Below, one piece after another: positions 1 to 8,310 of a stretch of 64,000 nucleotides of DNA; position 1 is the first letter of the stretch, and the number at the start of each line of letters is the position of its first letter. The stretch covers positions 6,572,001 through 6,636,000 of the forward strand of contig NZ_CP130427.1 of NCBI RefSeq assembly GCF_030518795.1, in the 5' to 3' direction. Both the position numbers and the translations under genes were made by a program. Source of the DNA: Micromonospora sp. NBRC 110009 (GTDB taxonomy: Bacteria > Actinomycetota > Actinomycetes > Mycobacteriales > Micromonosporaceae). The notes below the pieces were generated by a model that was not told the DNA's origin, searched no databases, and worked only from the letters and a program-made list of their open reading frames with translations.

Positions 1-200
1 CCAGGGTGTGGAGGAACTGCCGGAGCCAGTCGGAGCTCTGCTCCGCATCCATCGAATAGGACGCGACCAGCCGCCCCCGACGCCTCGCGGCGCTTGCAGA
101 AGAGAGCTCAGATTGAGGCATGATTCTCCTTCGGCACACGGCCTCACGGCCTCACGGCCTGAGAGCCGGAACCTACAACATCGTGCAAGAAGCTCGGGAC

Positions 201-503
201 ATGGTCCTTGCCCCGGTCACCGGCCGCGGCACCGCTGAGGTGATCTTCCGCCGCTTGACGGAGGGCATCGCGTCAGGCGCTCTGCAGCCCGGCGACTGCC
301 TGCCCCGGGAAGAAGAGATCGCGCGCATCTTTGGCGTGGCACCGATGCCCCTCCGCCAGGGGCTGCCGGCGCTCCGGAACCTGGAGTACGTGGAGACCCT
401 GCGGGTACCGAAAACCTCGTCCGTCCTGGTCACAATCCTCTTGATCACTGAGATCAGAACGCCGGTGCAGCCTCAAGGCCGCTTGGCCCGGTTGCGACAG
501 TGA
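201..503 (+). pseudogene. GntR-family regulator, N-terminal fragment
   Basis: From the ATG at 201 the frame reads a winged helix-turn-helix of GntR/FadR type: an opening helix around VIFRRLTEGIASGALQPGD, then EEEIARIFGVAPMPLRQGLPALRNLEYVET. After about residue 72 the protein loses any family resemblance and stops at 503, with no effector-binding domain. A GntR regulator is normally 220-250 residues, so this is a truncated remnant. It runs tail-to-tail into a transposase fragment on the other strand, which fits damage by transposition. It is probably not functional. Confidence 0.6.
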
Positions 504-840
504 TCGACGTTGAGCGCTGCACGAGGATGATATCGACCGCCAGGACGAGACGACCGTCAGCCGCCCGGGGCAACGGCACCGCCGCGAGGGCGGTGCGCAA
601 CCGATCGATGTCCAGTCGTCCGCAGGCGAGGGCGTCATACAACGCCCCGTGACCGCGGCGGTGCTCACCCACCAGCGACAACTCCACCAACGACCGGACC
701 GGCCCGTCGGCGCACAACACCGCATCCGTCAGCTCGAACAACGCGTCAGCCCGCGCCGTCAGACAGCCGTAGAACTCGCGCCGGAACCCCGTCAACTCCC
801 CGACGGCATCAGCCGGACGACGGTCATGCACTCTGGTCAC
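454..840 (-). pseudogene. Transposase N-terminal fragment (IS701-like, DDE type)
   Basis: The first about 100 residues (GELTGFRREFYGCLTARADALFELTDAVL, then VRSLVELSLVGEHRRGHGALYDAL and PLPRAADGRLVLAVD) match my recollection of a widespread actinobacterial putative transposase of about 420 residues. Similarity ends just after LAVD, around position 540, where the DDE catalytic core should begin, and the frame runs on into unrelated sequence. It is therefore a 5' remnant that cannot transpose. The family name is from memory and the truncation is read from the sequence. Confidence 0.6.
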
Positions 841-841
841 C

Positions 842-906
842 GGAACAGCCCTTGGTTATTGATGTTCTTCCCTAGACAAGAAGATCATCGGCCAAGGGCT
901 GTTTCC
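842..906. repeat. Inverted repeat beside the transposase remnant
   Basis: GGAACAGCCCTTGG at 842-855 pairs with CCAAGGGCTGTTTCC at 892-906, across a 36-base loop. It lies just upstream of the start of the transposase fragment. It may be the terminal region of that element or a weak terminator; the sequence does not decide. Confidence 0.45.
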
Positions 907-1017
907 GTCGCTCCTCGGGGTCCACCCGGGGCCCTCGGAGGTTAAAGATCAAGTTAGCTGCGGCCGCGTTCCGGCGCCTATTATCGCCGCCGCACAGCTT
1001 CGAGACAGGAGTCGGCA

Positions 1018-2466
1018 GTGACGCAGTTGTGGATCGCGGGCCAGCACGTGGCGGGGACCGGAACCTCGGTTACGGTGATCAACCCGGCGACCGAGGAGGT
1101 CGTCGCCGCCGTCGGATCCGCGGTTCTTGAGCAGGTCGACAGCGCGGTCCGTGCTGCCCGCGACGCCGCCGACGGCTGGCGGCGTACCCCCGCGGCCGAG
1201 CGGGCCGACCTTCTGCACGGGATCGCCACCTGGCTGCGTGAACACTCCGACGCCCTTGCATGGCAGATGTCGATCGAGGGCGGCAAGCCACTGATCGAGA
1301 ACTCCGACGAGGTCGGCTGGTCGGCGGCCTGCTTCGACTACTACGCGGAGCTGGGCCGGCACGAGCGGGGCCGGGTGCTGCCGCCGGTGGAGGACGGGCA
1401 GCTGGCGCTGGTCATCAAGGAGCCACTCGGCGTGGTCGCCGCGATCGTGCCGTGGAACTATCCGCTGCTGCTGCTCGCGTGGAAGCTCGCTCCGGCGCTT
1501 GCTGCGGGGAACACGGTCGTGGCGAAGCCCTCGCCCTACACGCCATTGTCGACGCTGATGCTTGCCGGGGCCTTTGCCGAGCTGCCGCCGGGCGTGGTGA
1601 ATCTGGTGACGGGCGGTGCCGAGGTCGGGGAGGCCCTGGTGGTGCACCCCGGTACGGATCTGGTCGCCTTCACCGGTTCCACGGCCGCCGGGCAGCGCAT
1701 CGGCGAGCTGTGCGCGCGTCAGGTCAAACGCACGCACCTGGAGTTGGGTGGCAAGGACGCCTTCATCGTCTGCGAGGACGCCGACCTCTCGGTCGCGGCA
1801 CCAGGTGCCGCGTGGGCCGCGTACCTCAACGCCGGGCAGGTCTGCACCTCGGCCGAGCGGTTCTATGTCATGGACTCCGTCTACGACGAATTCGTCGAGC
1901 GGATGATCGCCGAGGCGGCCGCGGTCCGGCTCGGCGATCCGTTGACGGCCGGGACCGACATGGGCCCGATGATCGCCGAAGTGCAGCGGGCGAAGGTGGA
2001 GGGCCAGCTCGCCTCGGCCCGTGACGGTGGCGCCCGCATCCTGGTCGGCGGCGATCGGGGCGGGTTCGAGCGCGGCTGGTTCCTCTCCCCGTCCGTCGTC
2101 GTGGACGCCACCGACGACCTGCCGCTTATGCGGGAGGAGACATTCGGGCCGGTCGCACCGATCGTGCGGGTCTCCTCGCTGGACGAGGCAATCGCCCGCG
2201 CCAACGCGCTGCCCTACGGTCTGGGCGCCAACGTCTACACCAATCGCACCGACTACGCGTATCGCTGCCTGGACGAGCTGAAAGCAGGCACGGTCTGGAT
2301 CAACGATCCGCTCACCGACAACGATGCCGGGCCCTTCGGCGGCATGAAGGCGTCGGGCAACTCCCGTGAGCTGGGCCCGGAGGGTCTGGAGGCGTTCCGG
2401 GAAACCAAGCACGTGCATTGGGACACCCGCGCCGAGCGCAAGCCCTGGTGGTACCCCTACGCGTAG
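1018..2466 (+). CDS. NAD(P)-dependent aldehyde dehydrogenase
   Basis: A 482-residue full-length member of the aldehyde dehydrogenase superfamily, closest in style to betaine- and gamma-aminobutyraldehyde dehydrogenases. It oxidises an aldehyde to the acid with NAD(P)+. Visible motifs are the Rossmann stretch VPWNYPLLLLAWKLAPALAAGN, the AFTGSTAAG nucleotide-binding loop, the general-base Glu in LELGGKD (about residue 243), the catalytic Cys in GQVCTSAER (about 278) and EETFGPVAP near 378. The GTG start is preceded by CAGGAG seven bases upstream. Its stop lies directly against the truncated end of the convergent xdhC, so this gene probably arrived by a rearrangement. The substrate is unknown. 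Confidence 0.9.
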   Translation: MTQLWIAGQHVAGTGTSVTVINPATEEVVAAVGSAVLEQVDSAVRAARDAADGWRRTPAAERADLLHGIATWLREHSDALAWQMSIEGGKPLIENSDEVGWSAACFDYYAELGRHERGRVLPPVEDGQLALVIKEPLGVVAAIVPWNYPLLLLAWKLAPALAAGNTVVAKPSPYTPLSTLMLAGAFAELPPGVVNLVTGGAEVGEALVVHPGTDLVAFTGSTAAGQRIGELCARQVKRTHLELGGKDAFIVCEDADLSVAAPGAAWAAYLNAGQVCTSAERFYVMDSVYDEFVERMIAEAAAVRLGDPLTAGTDMGPMIAEVQRAKVEGQLASARDGGARILVGGDRGGFERGWFLSPSVVVDATDDLPLMREETFGPVAPIVRVSSLDEAIARANALPYGLGANVYTNRTDYAYRCLDELKAGTVWINDPLTDNDAGPFGGMKASGNSRELGPEGLEAFRETKHVHWDTRAERKPWWYPYA

Positions 2467-2853
2467 GGAACTGGAGGTCACCGTCGCCACGGGGCGCTGC
2501 GCGGCGATCGCCGCCGCCACCTCCGGCAGGTCCGGGAAGCGGTCCGGGTCGATCCGCTCGACGTACACCTCGATGACGCCGCCACAGGTCAGCCCGACGC
2601 CGAACGCGTCGTCGTCGCTGACGCCGTACCGCGCCAGGCGTGGCTCCCCGGACCGGACCGCCTCCTGGCACAGTTCGTAGACGGCGGCCTCCACGCAACC
2701 TCCGGAGACGCTGCCGACGGCGATGCCGTCCGCGACCAGCATCGTCGCGCCGGGCGGCCGCGGCGCGCTGCGCCAGGTACCGGTCACGATGGCCATCCCC
2801 ACCGGCTGCCCGGCGCGCCACCAGCGCAGCAACTCGTCCAGCACGTCACGCAT
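2467..2853 (-). pseudogene. xdhC: XdhC/CoxI family protein, N-terminal domain only
   Basis: XdhC proteins deliver and sulfurate the molybdenum cofactor for xanthine dehydrogenase. From ATG 2853 the sequence reads a recognisable XdhC_CoxI domain: GMAIVTGTWRSAPRPPGATM, GSVSGGCVEAAVYE and the GLTCGGVIEVYVE motif near residues 87-98. Similarity ends at about residue 128, exactly where the convergent aldehyde dehydrogenase gene begins. The reading frame stays open far beyond, but only as the antisense of that gene. The C-terminal Rossmann domain (another 150-200 residues) is missing. The start overlaps the end of the upstream nucleotidyltransferase gene by 8 bases. It is probably inactivated, although a minimal N-domain protein cannot be excluded. 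Confidence 0.7.
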
Positions 2854-3415
2854 GGGGGGCCAGATCCAGGTCCTCGTCGTCGGCCACGTCGGCGCAGGGC
2901 ACCACCCGGACGGCGCCGGCGTGCGCCCGCAGGTACGGCCGGGCGCCGACATCACCCACGGCCAGGGCCGCCACGCCGGCCCAGTGGTCGCGTCCGAGCA
3001 GCACCGGATGGCCGGACCGGCCGTTGTCGTAGCCGGCCATGACCAGGTCCGCGGGGCCGGCGCCTGCGGCGACCCGCCGGACCGCCGCGGCCGTCACGCC
3101 GGGCATGTCGACCAGGATCACCACGGCCGCGGCGGCATCGGTGTCCGCGAGCGCGGCCAGCCCGGCCTGCAGGGACGAGCCCATGCCGGTGGTCCAGTCA
3201 GGATTGCCGACGACCGCGACCCCCTCGAGGGCGGCCCGGGCCCGGACGTCGTCGGCCGCCGCGCCGAGCACCACGACAACGGGGGCGCACCGCGCCGCGC
3301 GAAGAATGGCGATCGACCGATCGACGAGTAGTTGCCCGTCATGGCGGACGAGGGCCTTCGGCATGCCGAAGCGGCGTCCGCCGCCGGCGGCGAGAACAAG
3401 CCCGGCCACCATCAT
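2846..3415 (-). CDS. MocA/MobA-like molybdenum cofactor nucleotidyltransferase
   Basis: A 189-residue NTP-transferase with the signature GLVLAAGGGRRFGMPKAL at residues 5-22, the diphosphate/metal motif VILVDMPGVT near residue 100, and RSGHPVLLGRDHW near 135. Family members (MocA and relatives) cytidylylate or guanylylate molybdopterin for molybdo-hydroxylases. Its position between pucR and xdhC, opposite a xanthine dehydrogenase operon, supports cofactor maturation for that enzyme. Two adjacent ATG codons could start translation (3415 or 3412). It is translationally coupled to the xdhC remnant. Confidence 0.85.
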   Translation of the reverse strand: MMVAGLVLAAGGGRRFGMPKALVRHDGQLLVDRSIAILRAARCAPVVVVLGAAADDVRARAALEGVAVVGNPDWTTGMGSSLQAGLAALADTDAAAAVVILVDMPGVTAAAVRRVAAGAGPADLVMAGYDNGRSGHPVLLGRDHWAGVAALAVGDVGARPYLRAHAGAVRVVPCADVADDEDLDLAPHA

Positions 3416-3471
3416 CGGCGGAGGCTAACACGCAGCGTGACGTCGCGACTTCCCCTGACCGGGGCAGGTTT

Positions 3472-5022
3472 TCAGCCGGGCAGGCGCAGCGCGAGGAAGA
3501 GGTCGACTCGGTCCTCGAAGCGGTTCAGGTCGCGACCGGTGAGCTGCTCCACCCGGCCGATCCGGTACCGCAGCGTGTTCACGTGCACGTGGAGCAGTTC
3601 GGCGCAGCGGGTCCAGGAGCCGGAACAGGCGAGGAACGCCTCCAGGGTGTGCACCAGGCGGGCGTCGTGTACCCGGTCGTACTCGACGAGCGGGCCGAGC
3701 AGCCGGTCCCGAAAGGCCCGCCGGGTGTCCGTCGGCACACCGGCCAGCAGCAGCAGGTGCGAGGCGAGTTCGCCGGCCGACACGACGGTGGCCGGGCCCG
3801 GCCGGTCGCTCGCCGCGCGCCACGCGTGCCGGGCCTCCTCCACGGCCCCGGGCAGCGCGACCACCCCTGCCGCCGGCCCGCTGATGCCCACGGCCAACCG
3901 GCCGGCCCCCAACGCCGGCACCAGCGCCGTCAGCCCGGCCCGCACGGTGTCGAGCACGGTCGACATCGGCTGAGCCGGCACGGAGACGACGGCCAGTACG
4001 CCGCCCGGCCGGTCGGCGGCCAGCCCGGCGACCACCGTCTGCGGCGCGTACGGCCGGAGGATCTCCTCGACCACGGCCACGGCCAGCTCCGCGGGCGCCG
4101 GCAGCCCGGTCAGGCTCGCGGTCAGGACGAGGAACGTCGAATCCGGCGACAGGCCGCACGACGACAACCGCCCGCGCAGCTCACCGAGATCGCCGCCGGA
4201 ATCGAGCAGCGAGCCGACCCGGTCGGCGAGGCGCCGCTCCACCAGCGTCGCCTCGTCCGCCTGGGCCCGCGCCAGCGCGACCAGGCTGACCAGCTCGTCG
4301 GCGGCATCGGGCAGCGGCGCGGGGGCACCGGCGGTCACCGCGAGCAGCCAGGACGCCAACCGATGCTCGGAGCGGCCCGGCACGGCGAGCACGGTCAGCG
4401 GCCGTCCGTCCACAGCGACCGACATGGGCAGCCGGTCCGCCGCGACGAACGCCGCGGCCACGTCGGCTCGGCCGGTGGCGTCCAGGCCGGTGGTGCCCGC
4501 GACGACCCGGCCGGTCGGGGTCAGCACCCAGCAGTCCACGCCCAGGTCGGCGGCGACCGGCGAGAGCAGGTCACCCAGCCGCGCCCCGGCGGCCATGGCC
4601 GCAACCAGGCCGCGGTGCCGGACGAGCACGGTCGCCAGCCCGGTGGCCCGGCGCGCCCACAGCGACGGGTTCACCTCGTCGAGGATGTCCCGGAAGGAAA
4701 CCTCGACCGGGACCTCGAACAACGGCACCCGGTGGGCCCGGCACGCCTCGACCAGGTCCGCCGGCACCGAGCCGTACGCCGCGTCGCCCGCGCCGATCGC
4801 GGCCACGCCGGCCGCCGCGCAGGCCGCCACGAAGGTCTCCGAGTCCGTCGGCGACCGCCGCCACATCAAGCCGGTCAGCACGACCTCGCCTCCGGACAGG
4901 TACCGGCGGGGGTCGAGCAGGTCGGTGACGTAGATGCGGGTGAGCGGCCGGTCCAGGTCGTCGGCGCCGGCCAGCACGGACAGCCGCAGCTGTGGCAGGG
5001 CCAACACCTCGCGCAGCAGCAT
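3472..5022 (-). CDS. pucR: PucR-family purine catabolism regulator
   Basis: A 516-residue regulator with the PucR N-terminal domain (MLLREVLALPQLRLSVLAGADDLDRPLTRIYVTD...), a central GGDEF-like/CdaR-type region, and a C-terminal helix-turn-helix around LEAFLACSGSWTRCAELLHVHVNTLRYRI in the last 60 residues. PucR proteins sense purine pathway intermediates and control xanthine, urate and allantoin genes. The start is placed at ATG 5022, where PucR homology begins; an in-frame start 51 bases upstream would add an unconserved tail. It is divergent from the uraD operon with a 142-base intergenic region, so it most likely controls both directions. Confidence 0.88.
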   Translation of the reverse strand: MLLREVLALPQLRLSVLAGADDLDRPLTRIYVTDLLDPRRYLSGGEVVLTGLMWRRSPTDSETFVAACAAAGVAAIGAGDAAYGSVPADLVEACRAHRVPLFEVPVEVSFRDILDEVNPSLWARRATGLATVLVRHRGLVAAMAAGARLGDLLSPVAADLGVDCWVLTPTGRVVAGTTGLDATGRADVAAAFVAADRLPMSVAVDGRPLTVLAVPGRSEHRLASWLLAVTAGAPAPLPDAADELVSLVALARAQADEATLVERRLADRVGSLLDSGGDLGELRGRLSSCGLSPDSTFLVLTASLTGLPAPAELAVAVVEEILRPYAPQTVVAGLAADRPGGVLAVVSVPAQPMSTVLDTVRAGLTALVPALGAGRLAVGISGPAAGVVALPGAVEEARHAWRAASDRPGPATVVSAGELASHLLLLAGVPTDTRRAFRDRLLGPLVEYDRVHDARLVHTLEAFLACSGSWTRCAELLHVHVNTLRYRIGRVEQLTGRDLNRFEDRVDLFLALRLPG

Positions 5023-5035
5023 CGATGACCTTCCC

Positions 5036-5119
5036 GTTCGCGCCGACGGATCGCCCGGCTTGTAGGAACGCACGAAAAGCCTACGGCTGCGGGTCTCGGA
5101 TTCGGTGTTCGCGCCGATG
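5036..5119. promoter_or_regulatory. Direct repeat in the pucR-uraD intergenic region (possible PucR operator)
   Basis: GTTCGCGCCGACG at 5036-5048 recurs as GTTCGCGCCGATG at 5107-5119, 71 bases apart, in the divergent promoter region between pucR and uraD. A pair of like-oriented sites on either side of the promoters could serve the PucR protein. This is inference; no established PucR consensus is visible. Confidence 0.3.
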
Positions 5120-5164
5120 TCGCCCGGGCGTGGCGACTGCTCTACTGCTCCTCAACGAGGGGAG

Positions 5165-5683
5165 GTGGTCGGCATCATCCCAGGCGACGGCGCTCTCGCC
5201 GAATTCAACCGCGCACCGGCCGCGCAGGCCGAACGCGACCTGCTCGCCTGCTGCGCGGTGCCCGAGTGGGCCCGCGAGGTGGCCGCCGGGCGGCCGTACC
5301 GGGATCTGCGGGCTCTGGTGGAGTCGGCCGACGCCGGCCTGCTCCGGCTCTCCTGGGAGCAGGTCGCGCGGGCGCTCGCCGCGCACCCGCGGATCGGCGA
5401 GCGGGTGGCCGGCACGGACCGCGAGTCCGCCTGGTCGCGGCGTGAGCAGGCCGGCATGGACGGCGCGGACGCGGCGACGAGGACCGCGCTGGTCGAGGCC
5501 AATCGGGCGTACGAGCGGCGCTTCGGCCACCTCTTCCTGATCTTCGCAAGTGGACGTACGGACGCCGAACTGCTGGCGGCGGCGCGTGGCCGGTTGACCA
5601 ACGACGCGGCCACCGAGCGGCGGGTGGTGCACGGGGAACTCCGCAGGATCGCCCTGCAGCGGCTGGAGAGGCTGGTCGGATGA
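5165..5683 (+). CDS. uraD: 2-oxo-4-hydroxy-4-carboxy-5-ureidoimidazoline (OHCU) decarboxylase
   Basis: This enzyme performs the third step of urate breakdown, converting OHCU to S-allantoin. The 172-residue protein shows the family pattern LAEFNRAP, a central AHPRIGER with the active-site His, and a long helix AYERRFGHLFLIFASGRTDAELLAAARGRL. It is first in a plus-strand operon of ten genes joined almost entirely by overlapping stop/start codons. The start is uncertain. GTG 5165 fits the family length, but the purine-rich GAGGGGAG lies directly against it. A longer version from GTG 5105 would add 20 residues unlike the family. Confidence 0.85.
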   Translation: MVGIIPGDGALAEFNRAPAAQAERDLLACCAVPEWAREVAAGRPYRDLRALVESADAGLLRLSWEQVARALAAHPRIGERVAGTDRESAWSRREQAGMDGADAATRTALVEANRAYERRFGHLFLIFASGRTDAELLAAARGRLTNDAATERRVVHGELRRIALQRLERLVG

Positions 5684-6015
5684 GGTACGCCGCGATCTCG
5701 ACCCACGTGCTGGACACGGTGCGCGGTGAGCCGGCGCGCGGCCTGCCCGTGCGGTTGGAGCGCGCCAGGGCCGACGGCTGGACCGCCGTGGCGGACGGAC
5801 ACACCGACGCCGACGGGCGGCTGCGCGACTGGGTGCCGGAGGCGGACTGGGGCAGCGGCGGGTACCGGCTGGTGTTCGCCGTCGGCGCCCACCTCGGGCC
5901 GGACGCCTTCTTCGCCGAGGTCACGGTGGCCTTCCAGGTCCACGATCCGGCCCGGCACCACCACGTGCCGCTGCTGCTCAGCCCGTACGGCTACACCACC
6001 TACCGAGGGAGTTGA
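5680..6015 (+). CDS. uraH: 5-hydroxyisourate hydrolase
   Basis: A transthyretin-like 111-residue protein that hydrolyses 5-hydroxyisourate, the uricase product, to OHCU. Diagnostic features are the N-terminal STHVLDTVRGEPARGLPV with its conserved His, a C-terminal HHHVPLLLSPYGYTTYRGS, and the YRGS tetrapeptide that defines the hydrolase subfamily as opposed to transthyretin. Its ATG overlaps the uraD stop as ATGA, so the two are translationally coupled. It works directly before UraD in the pathway. Confidence 0.93.
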   Translation: MRYAAISTHVLDTVRGEPARGLPVRLERARADGWTAVADGHTDADGRLRDWVPEADWGSGGYRLVFAVGAHLGPDAFFAEVTVAFQVHDPARHHHVPLLLSPYGYTTYRGS

Positions 6016-6017
6016 CG

Positions 6018-6884
6018 ATGGGGATCGTGCTCGGCGCCAACCAGTACGGCAAGGCGGAGACGCGGGTGGTGCGGGTGGTCCGCGACGGGCCGCGGCACGA
6101 ACTGCGCGACCTGAACGTCACCACCTGTCTCGCCGGTGACCTTGTCGCCACCCACCTGACCGGCGACAACGCCAACGTGCTGCCGACCGACTCGCAGAAG
6201 AACACGGTGTACGCCTTCGCCAAGCGGCACGGCGTCGACCAGATCGAGGACTTCGGGCTGCTCCTCGCGCGGCACTTCGTGACGTCGCAACCGGCGATCA
6301 CCAGCGCCCGGGTCGACATCGAGGAGTACGCCTGGCAACGGCTCGGTCCGCACTCGTTCCAGCGGGCGGGCGGGGAGGTGCGTACCGCGTCGGTGACCGT
6401 CGACGGCGACGGGACGCAGGTGGTGTCCGGACTGACCGGCCTGGTGCTGCTCAACTCGACCAACTCGGAGTTCGCCGGCTTCGTGCAGGACGAGTACACC
6501 ACGTTGCCACCCACCAAGGACCGGATCCTCGCCACCGCGGTGAACGCGCACTGGCGGCACGCCGGCGACCGGACGGCAGACGGCACCGGCTGGGCCGACT
6601 CCTACGACCGGGTGCGCGCCGCCCTGGTCGCCGGCTTCGTCGAGACGTACAGCCTCGCACTGCAGCAGACCCTCTACGCGATGGGTGAGCGGGTGCTGCG
6701 GGAGTGCCCCGGGATCGTCGAGGTGCGGCTGTCCCTGCCCAACAAGCACCACCTGCTGATCGACCTGGCGCCGTTCGGGCTGGACAACCCCGGCGAGGTC
6801 TTCGTCGCGACGGACCGCCCGTACGGGCTGATCGAGGCCACGGTACGCCGCGACGACACGCCGGCGGCGGACGGCGCCTGGTGA
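6018..6884 (+). CDS. uox: Factor-independent urate hydroxylase (uricase)
   Basis: Uricase oxidises urate with O2 to 5-hydroxyisourate and H2O2 without a cofactor. The 288-residue protein has the tunnelling-fold repeats with the charge-relay Lys in GANQYGKAETR, the NVLPTDSQKNTVYAFA substrate-binding motif around residues 53-68, and a conserved LSLPNKHHLLIDLAPFGLDNPGEVF near residue 240. ATG 6018 is preferred because GAGGGA lies 7 bases upstream; a TTG two codons earlier is the alternative. The stop overlaps the next start (ATGA). Confidence 0.93.
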   Translation: MGIVLGANQYGKAETRVVRVVRDGPRHELRDLNVTTCLAGDLVATHLTGDNANVLPTDSQKNTVYAFAKRHGVDQIEDFGLLLARHFVTSQPAITSARVDIEEYAWQRLGPHSFQRAGGEVRTASVTVDGDGTQVVSGLTGLVLLNSTNSEFAGFVQDEYTTLPPTKDRILATAVNAHWRHAGDRTADGTGWADSYDRVRAALVAGFVETYSLALQQTLYAMGERVLRECPGIVEVRLSLPNKHHLLIDLAPFGLDNPGEVFVATDRPYGLIEATVRRDDTPAADGAW

Positions 6885-7765
6885 TGGACTTCCTGCAACC
6901 GGGCAGCTGGTCGGAGGCGCTGGCGGCGAAGGCGGCCCACCCCGACGCGGTGCCGATCGCCGGGGGCACCGACGTCATGGTCGAGCTGAACTTCGACCGC
7001 CGTCGCCCGCCCGCGCTGCTCGACCTGACCCGGGTGAGCGCGCTGACCGAGTGGGGGTACGACGGTGACCTGCTGCGCGTCGGGGCGGGCGTGACCTACC
7101 GGCGGATCATCGACGAACTCGGCGGCCTGCTCCCCGGCCTCGCGATGGCGGCGCGCACGGTCGGCTCCCCGCAGATCCGCAACCGGGGCACCGTCGGCGG
7201 CAACCTCGGCTCGGCGTCGCCCGCCGGCGACGCGCACCCGCCACTGATGGCCACCGGCGCGCGGGTCGAGGTGGCGTCGGTGCGGGGCACCCGGACCGTG
7301 CCGGTGCACGAGTTCTTCACCGGGCCCAAGCGGTCGGTGCTGGCACCCGACGAGCTGATCTCGGCCTTTCTGGTCGTACCCGCCGCCGGGCCGCAGCAGT
7401 TCGCCAAGATCGGCACCCGCAACGCCATGGTGATCGCGGTCTGCTCCTTCGCGCTGGCGCTGCACCCCGACACGTGCCGGGTCGGCACCGGGATCGGGTC
7501 CGCCGCGCCCACGCCGCTGCGCGCCCACCAGGCCGAGGAGTTGCTCGCCGCCGAGCTGCCGTGGCGCTCGCGGGGCCCGCTCCCCGTTGCACTCGCCCGG
7601 CGCTTCGGCGACCTGGTGGCCGCCGCCGCGGCGCCGATCGACGACGTACGCGGCACCGCCGCCTACCGCCGGCACGCGCTGGCCGTGCTCGCCCGGCGCA
7701 CGCTCGGCTGGGCCTGGGCACAGTTGTCGTCGGTGCCGCATCAGCAATCGGGGGGCCGGTCGTGA
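6884..7765 (+). CDS. Xanthine dehydrogenase, FAD-binding subunit
   Basis: A 293-residue CoxM/XdhB-type flavoprotein subunit that passes electrons from the 2Fe-2S centres to NAD+. It shows the FAD pyrophosphate loop PIAGGTDVMVELN near residue 27 and the second FAD motif TVGGNLGSASPAGDAHPPLMATGA near residue 103, followed by the CO-dehydrogenase flavoprotein C-terminal domain. The ATG overlaps the uricase stop, and its own stop overlaps the GTG of the iron-sulfur subunit. It belongs to the molybdo-flavoenzyme encoded by the next genes. Confidence 0.9.
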   Translation: MDFLQPGSWSEALAAKAAHPDAVPIAGGTDVMVELNFDRRRPPALLDLTRVSALTEWGYDGDLLRVGAGVTYRRIIDELGGLLPGLAMAARTVGSPQIRNRGTVGGNLGSASPAGDAHPPLMATGARVEVASVRGTRTVPVHEFFTGPKRSVLAPDELISAFLVVPAAGPQQFAKIGTRNAMVIAVCSFALALHPDTCRVGTGIGSAAPTPLRAHQAEELLAAELPWRSRGPLPVALARRFGDLVAAAAAPIDDVRGTAAYRRHALAVLARRTLGWAWAQLSSVPHQQSGGRS

Positions 7766-8310
7766 GAATCAGCTGCACGGTGAACGGCGAGCGCCGCGAG
7801 GCCGACGGCGTGTGGCCCGGCGAGAGCCTGCTCTACCTGTTGCGGGAGCGGCTCGCCCTGCCCGGCGCCAAGAACGCCTGCGAGCAGGGCGAGTGCGGCT
7901 CCTGCACCGTCTACCTCGACGGCCTGCCGGTCTGCGCCTGCCTGGTCGCCGCCGGCCAGGCGCAGGGCCGGACGGTGGTCACCGTCGAGGGACTGTCCGC
8001 CGGGGTCGGCGAGAGGCTACCCGGCGAGGCTGGCGAGGCGTTGACCGCGGAGGCCGGCGCGCTCGACCCGGTGCAGCGAGCCTTCATCGAGGCCGGGGCC
8101 GTCCAGTGTGGATTTTGCACCCCCGGCCTGGTGGTCGCGGTCCACGACCTGCTGGCCCGCAACCCGCGGCCGGCCGATCCGGACATCCGCGAGGCCCTCG
8201 CCGGCAACCTGTGCCGGTGCACCGGCTACGAGAAGATCATGGACGCGGTACGGCTGGCCGCCAGGCCCGCCGTACCGCGCCCGCGGGAGGCGCGGGATGA
8301 TCATCATTGA
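7762..8310 (+). CDS. Xanthine dehydrogenase, 2Fe-2S subunit
   Basis: A 182-residue CoxS-like electron-transfer subunit. The plant-type ferredoxin cysteines lie in CEQGECGSCTVYLDG (about residues 38-52) plus a following Cys in the VCACL stretch. The second cluster uses CGFCTPG and CRCTGY in the C-terminal helical domain. The GTG start overlaps the preceding stop (GTGA). Electrons flow from the molybdenum centre through these clusters to the FAD subunit. The C-terminus overlaps the deaminase start by 14 bases. Confidence 0.92.
   Translation: MRISCTVNGERREADGVWPGESLLYLLRERLALPGAKNACEQGECGSCTVYLDGLPVCACLVAAGQAQGRTVVTVEGLSAGVGERLPGEAGEALTAEAGALDPVQRAFIEAGAVQCGFCTPGLVVAVHDLLARNPRPADPDIREALAGNLCRCTGYEKIMDAVRLAARPAVPRPREARDDHH

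Noticed and set aside
949..2466. Long open frame on the minus strand across the aldehyde dehydrogenase gene
   Set aside because: It is only the GC-driven antisense continuation of the xdhC frame; no family resemblance after residue 128 of XdhC.
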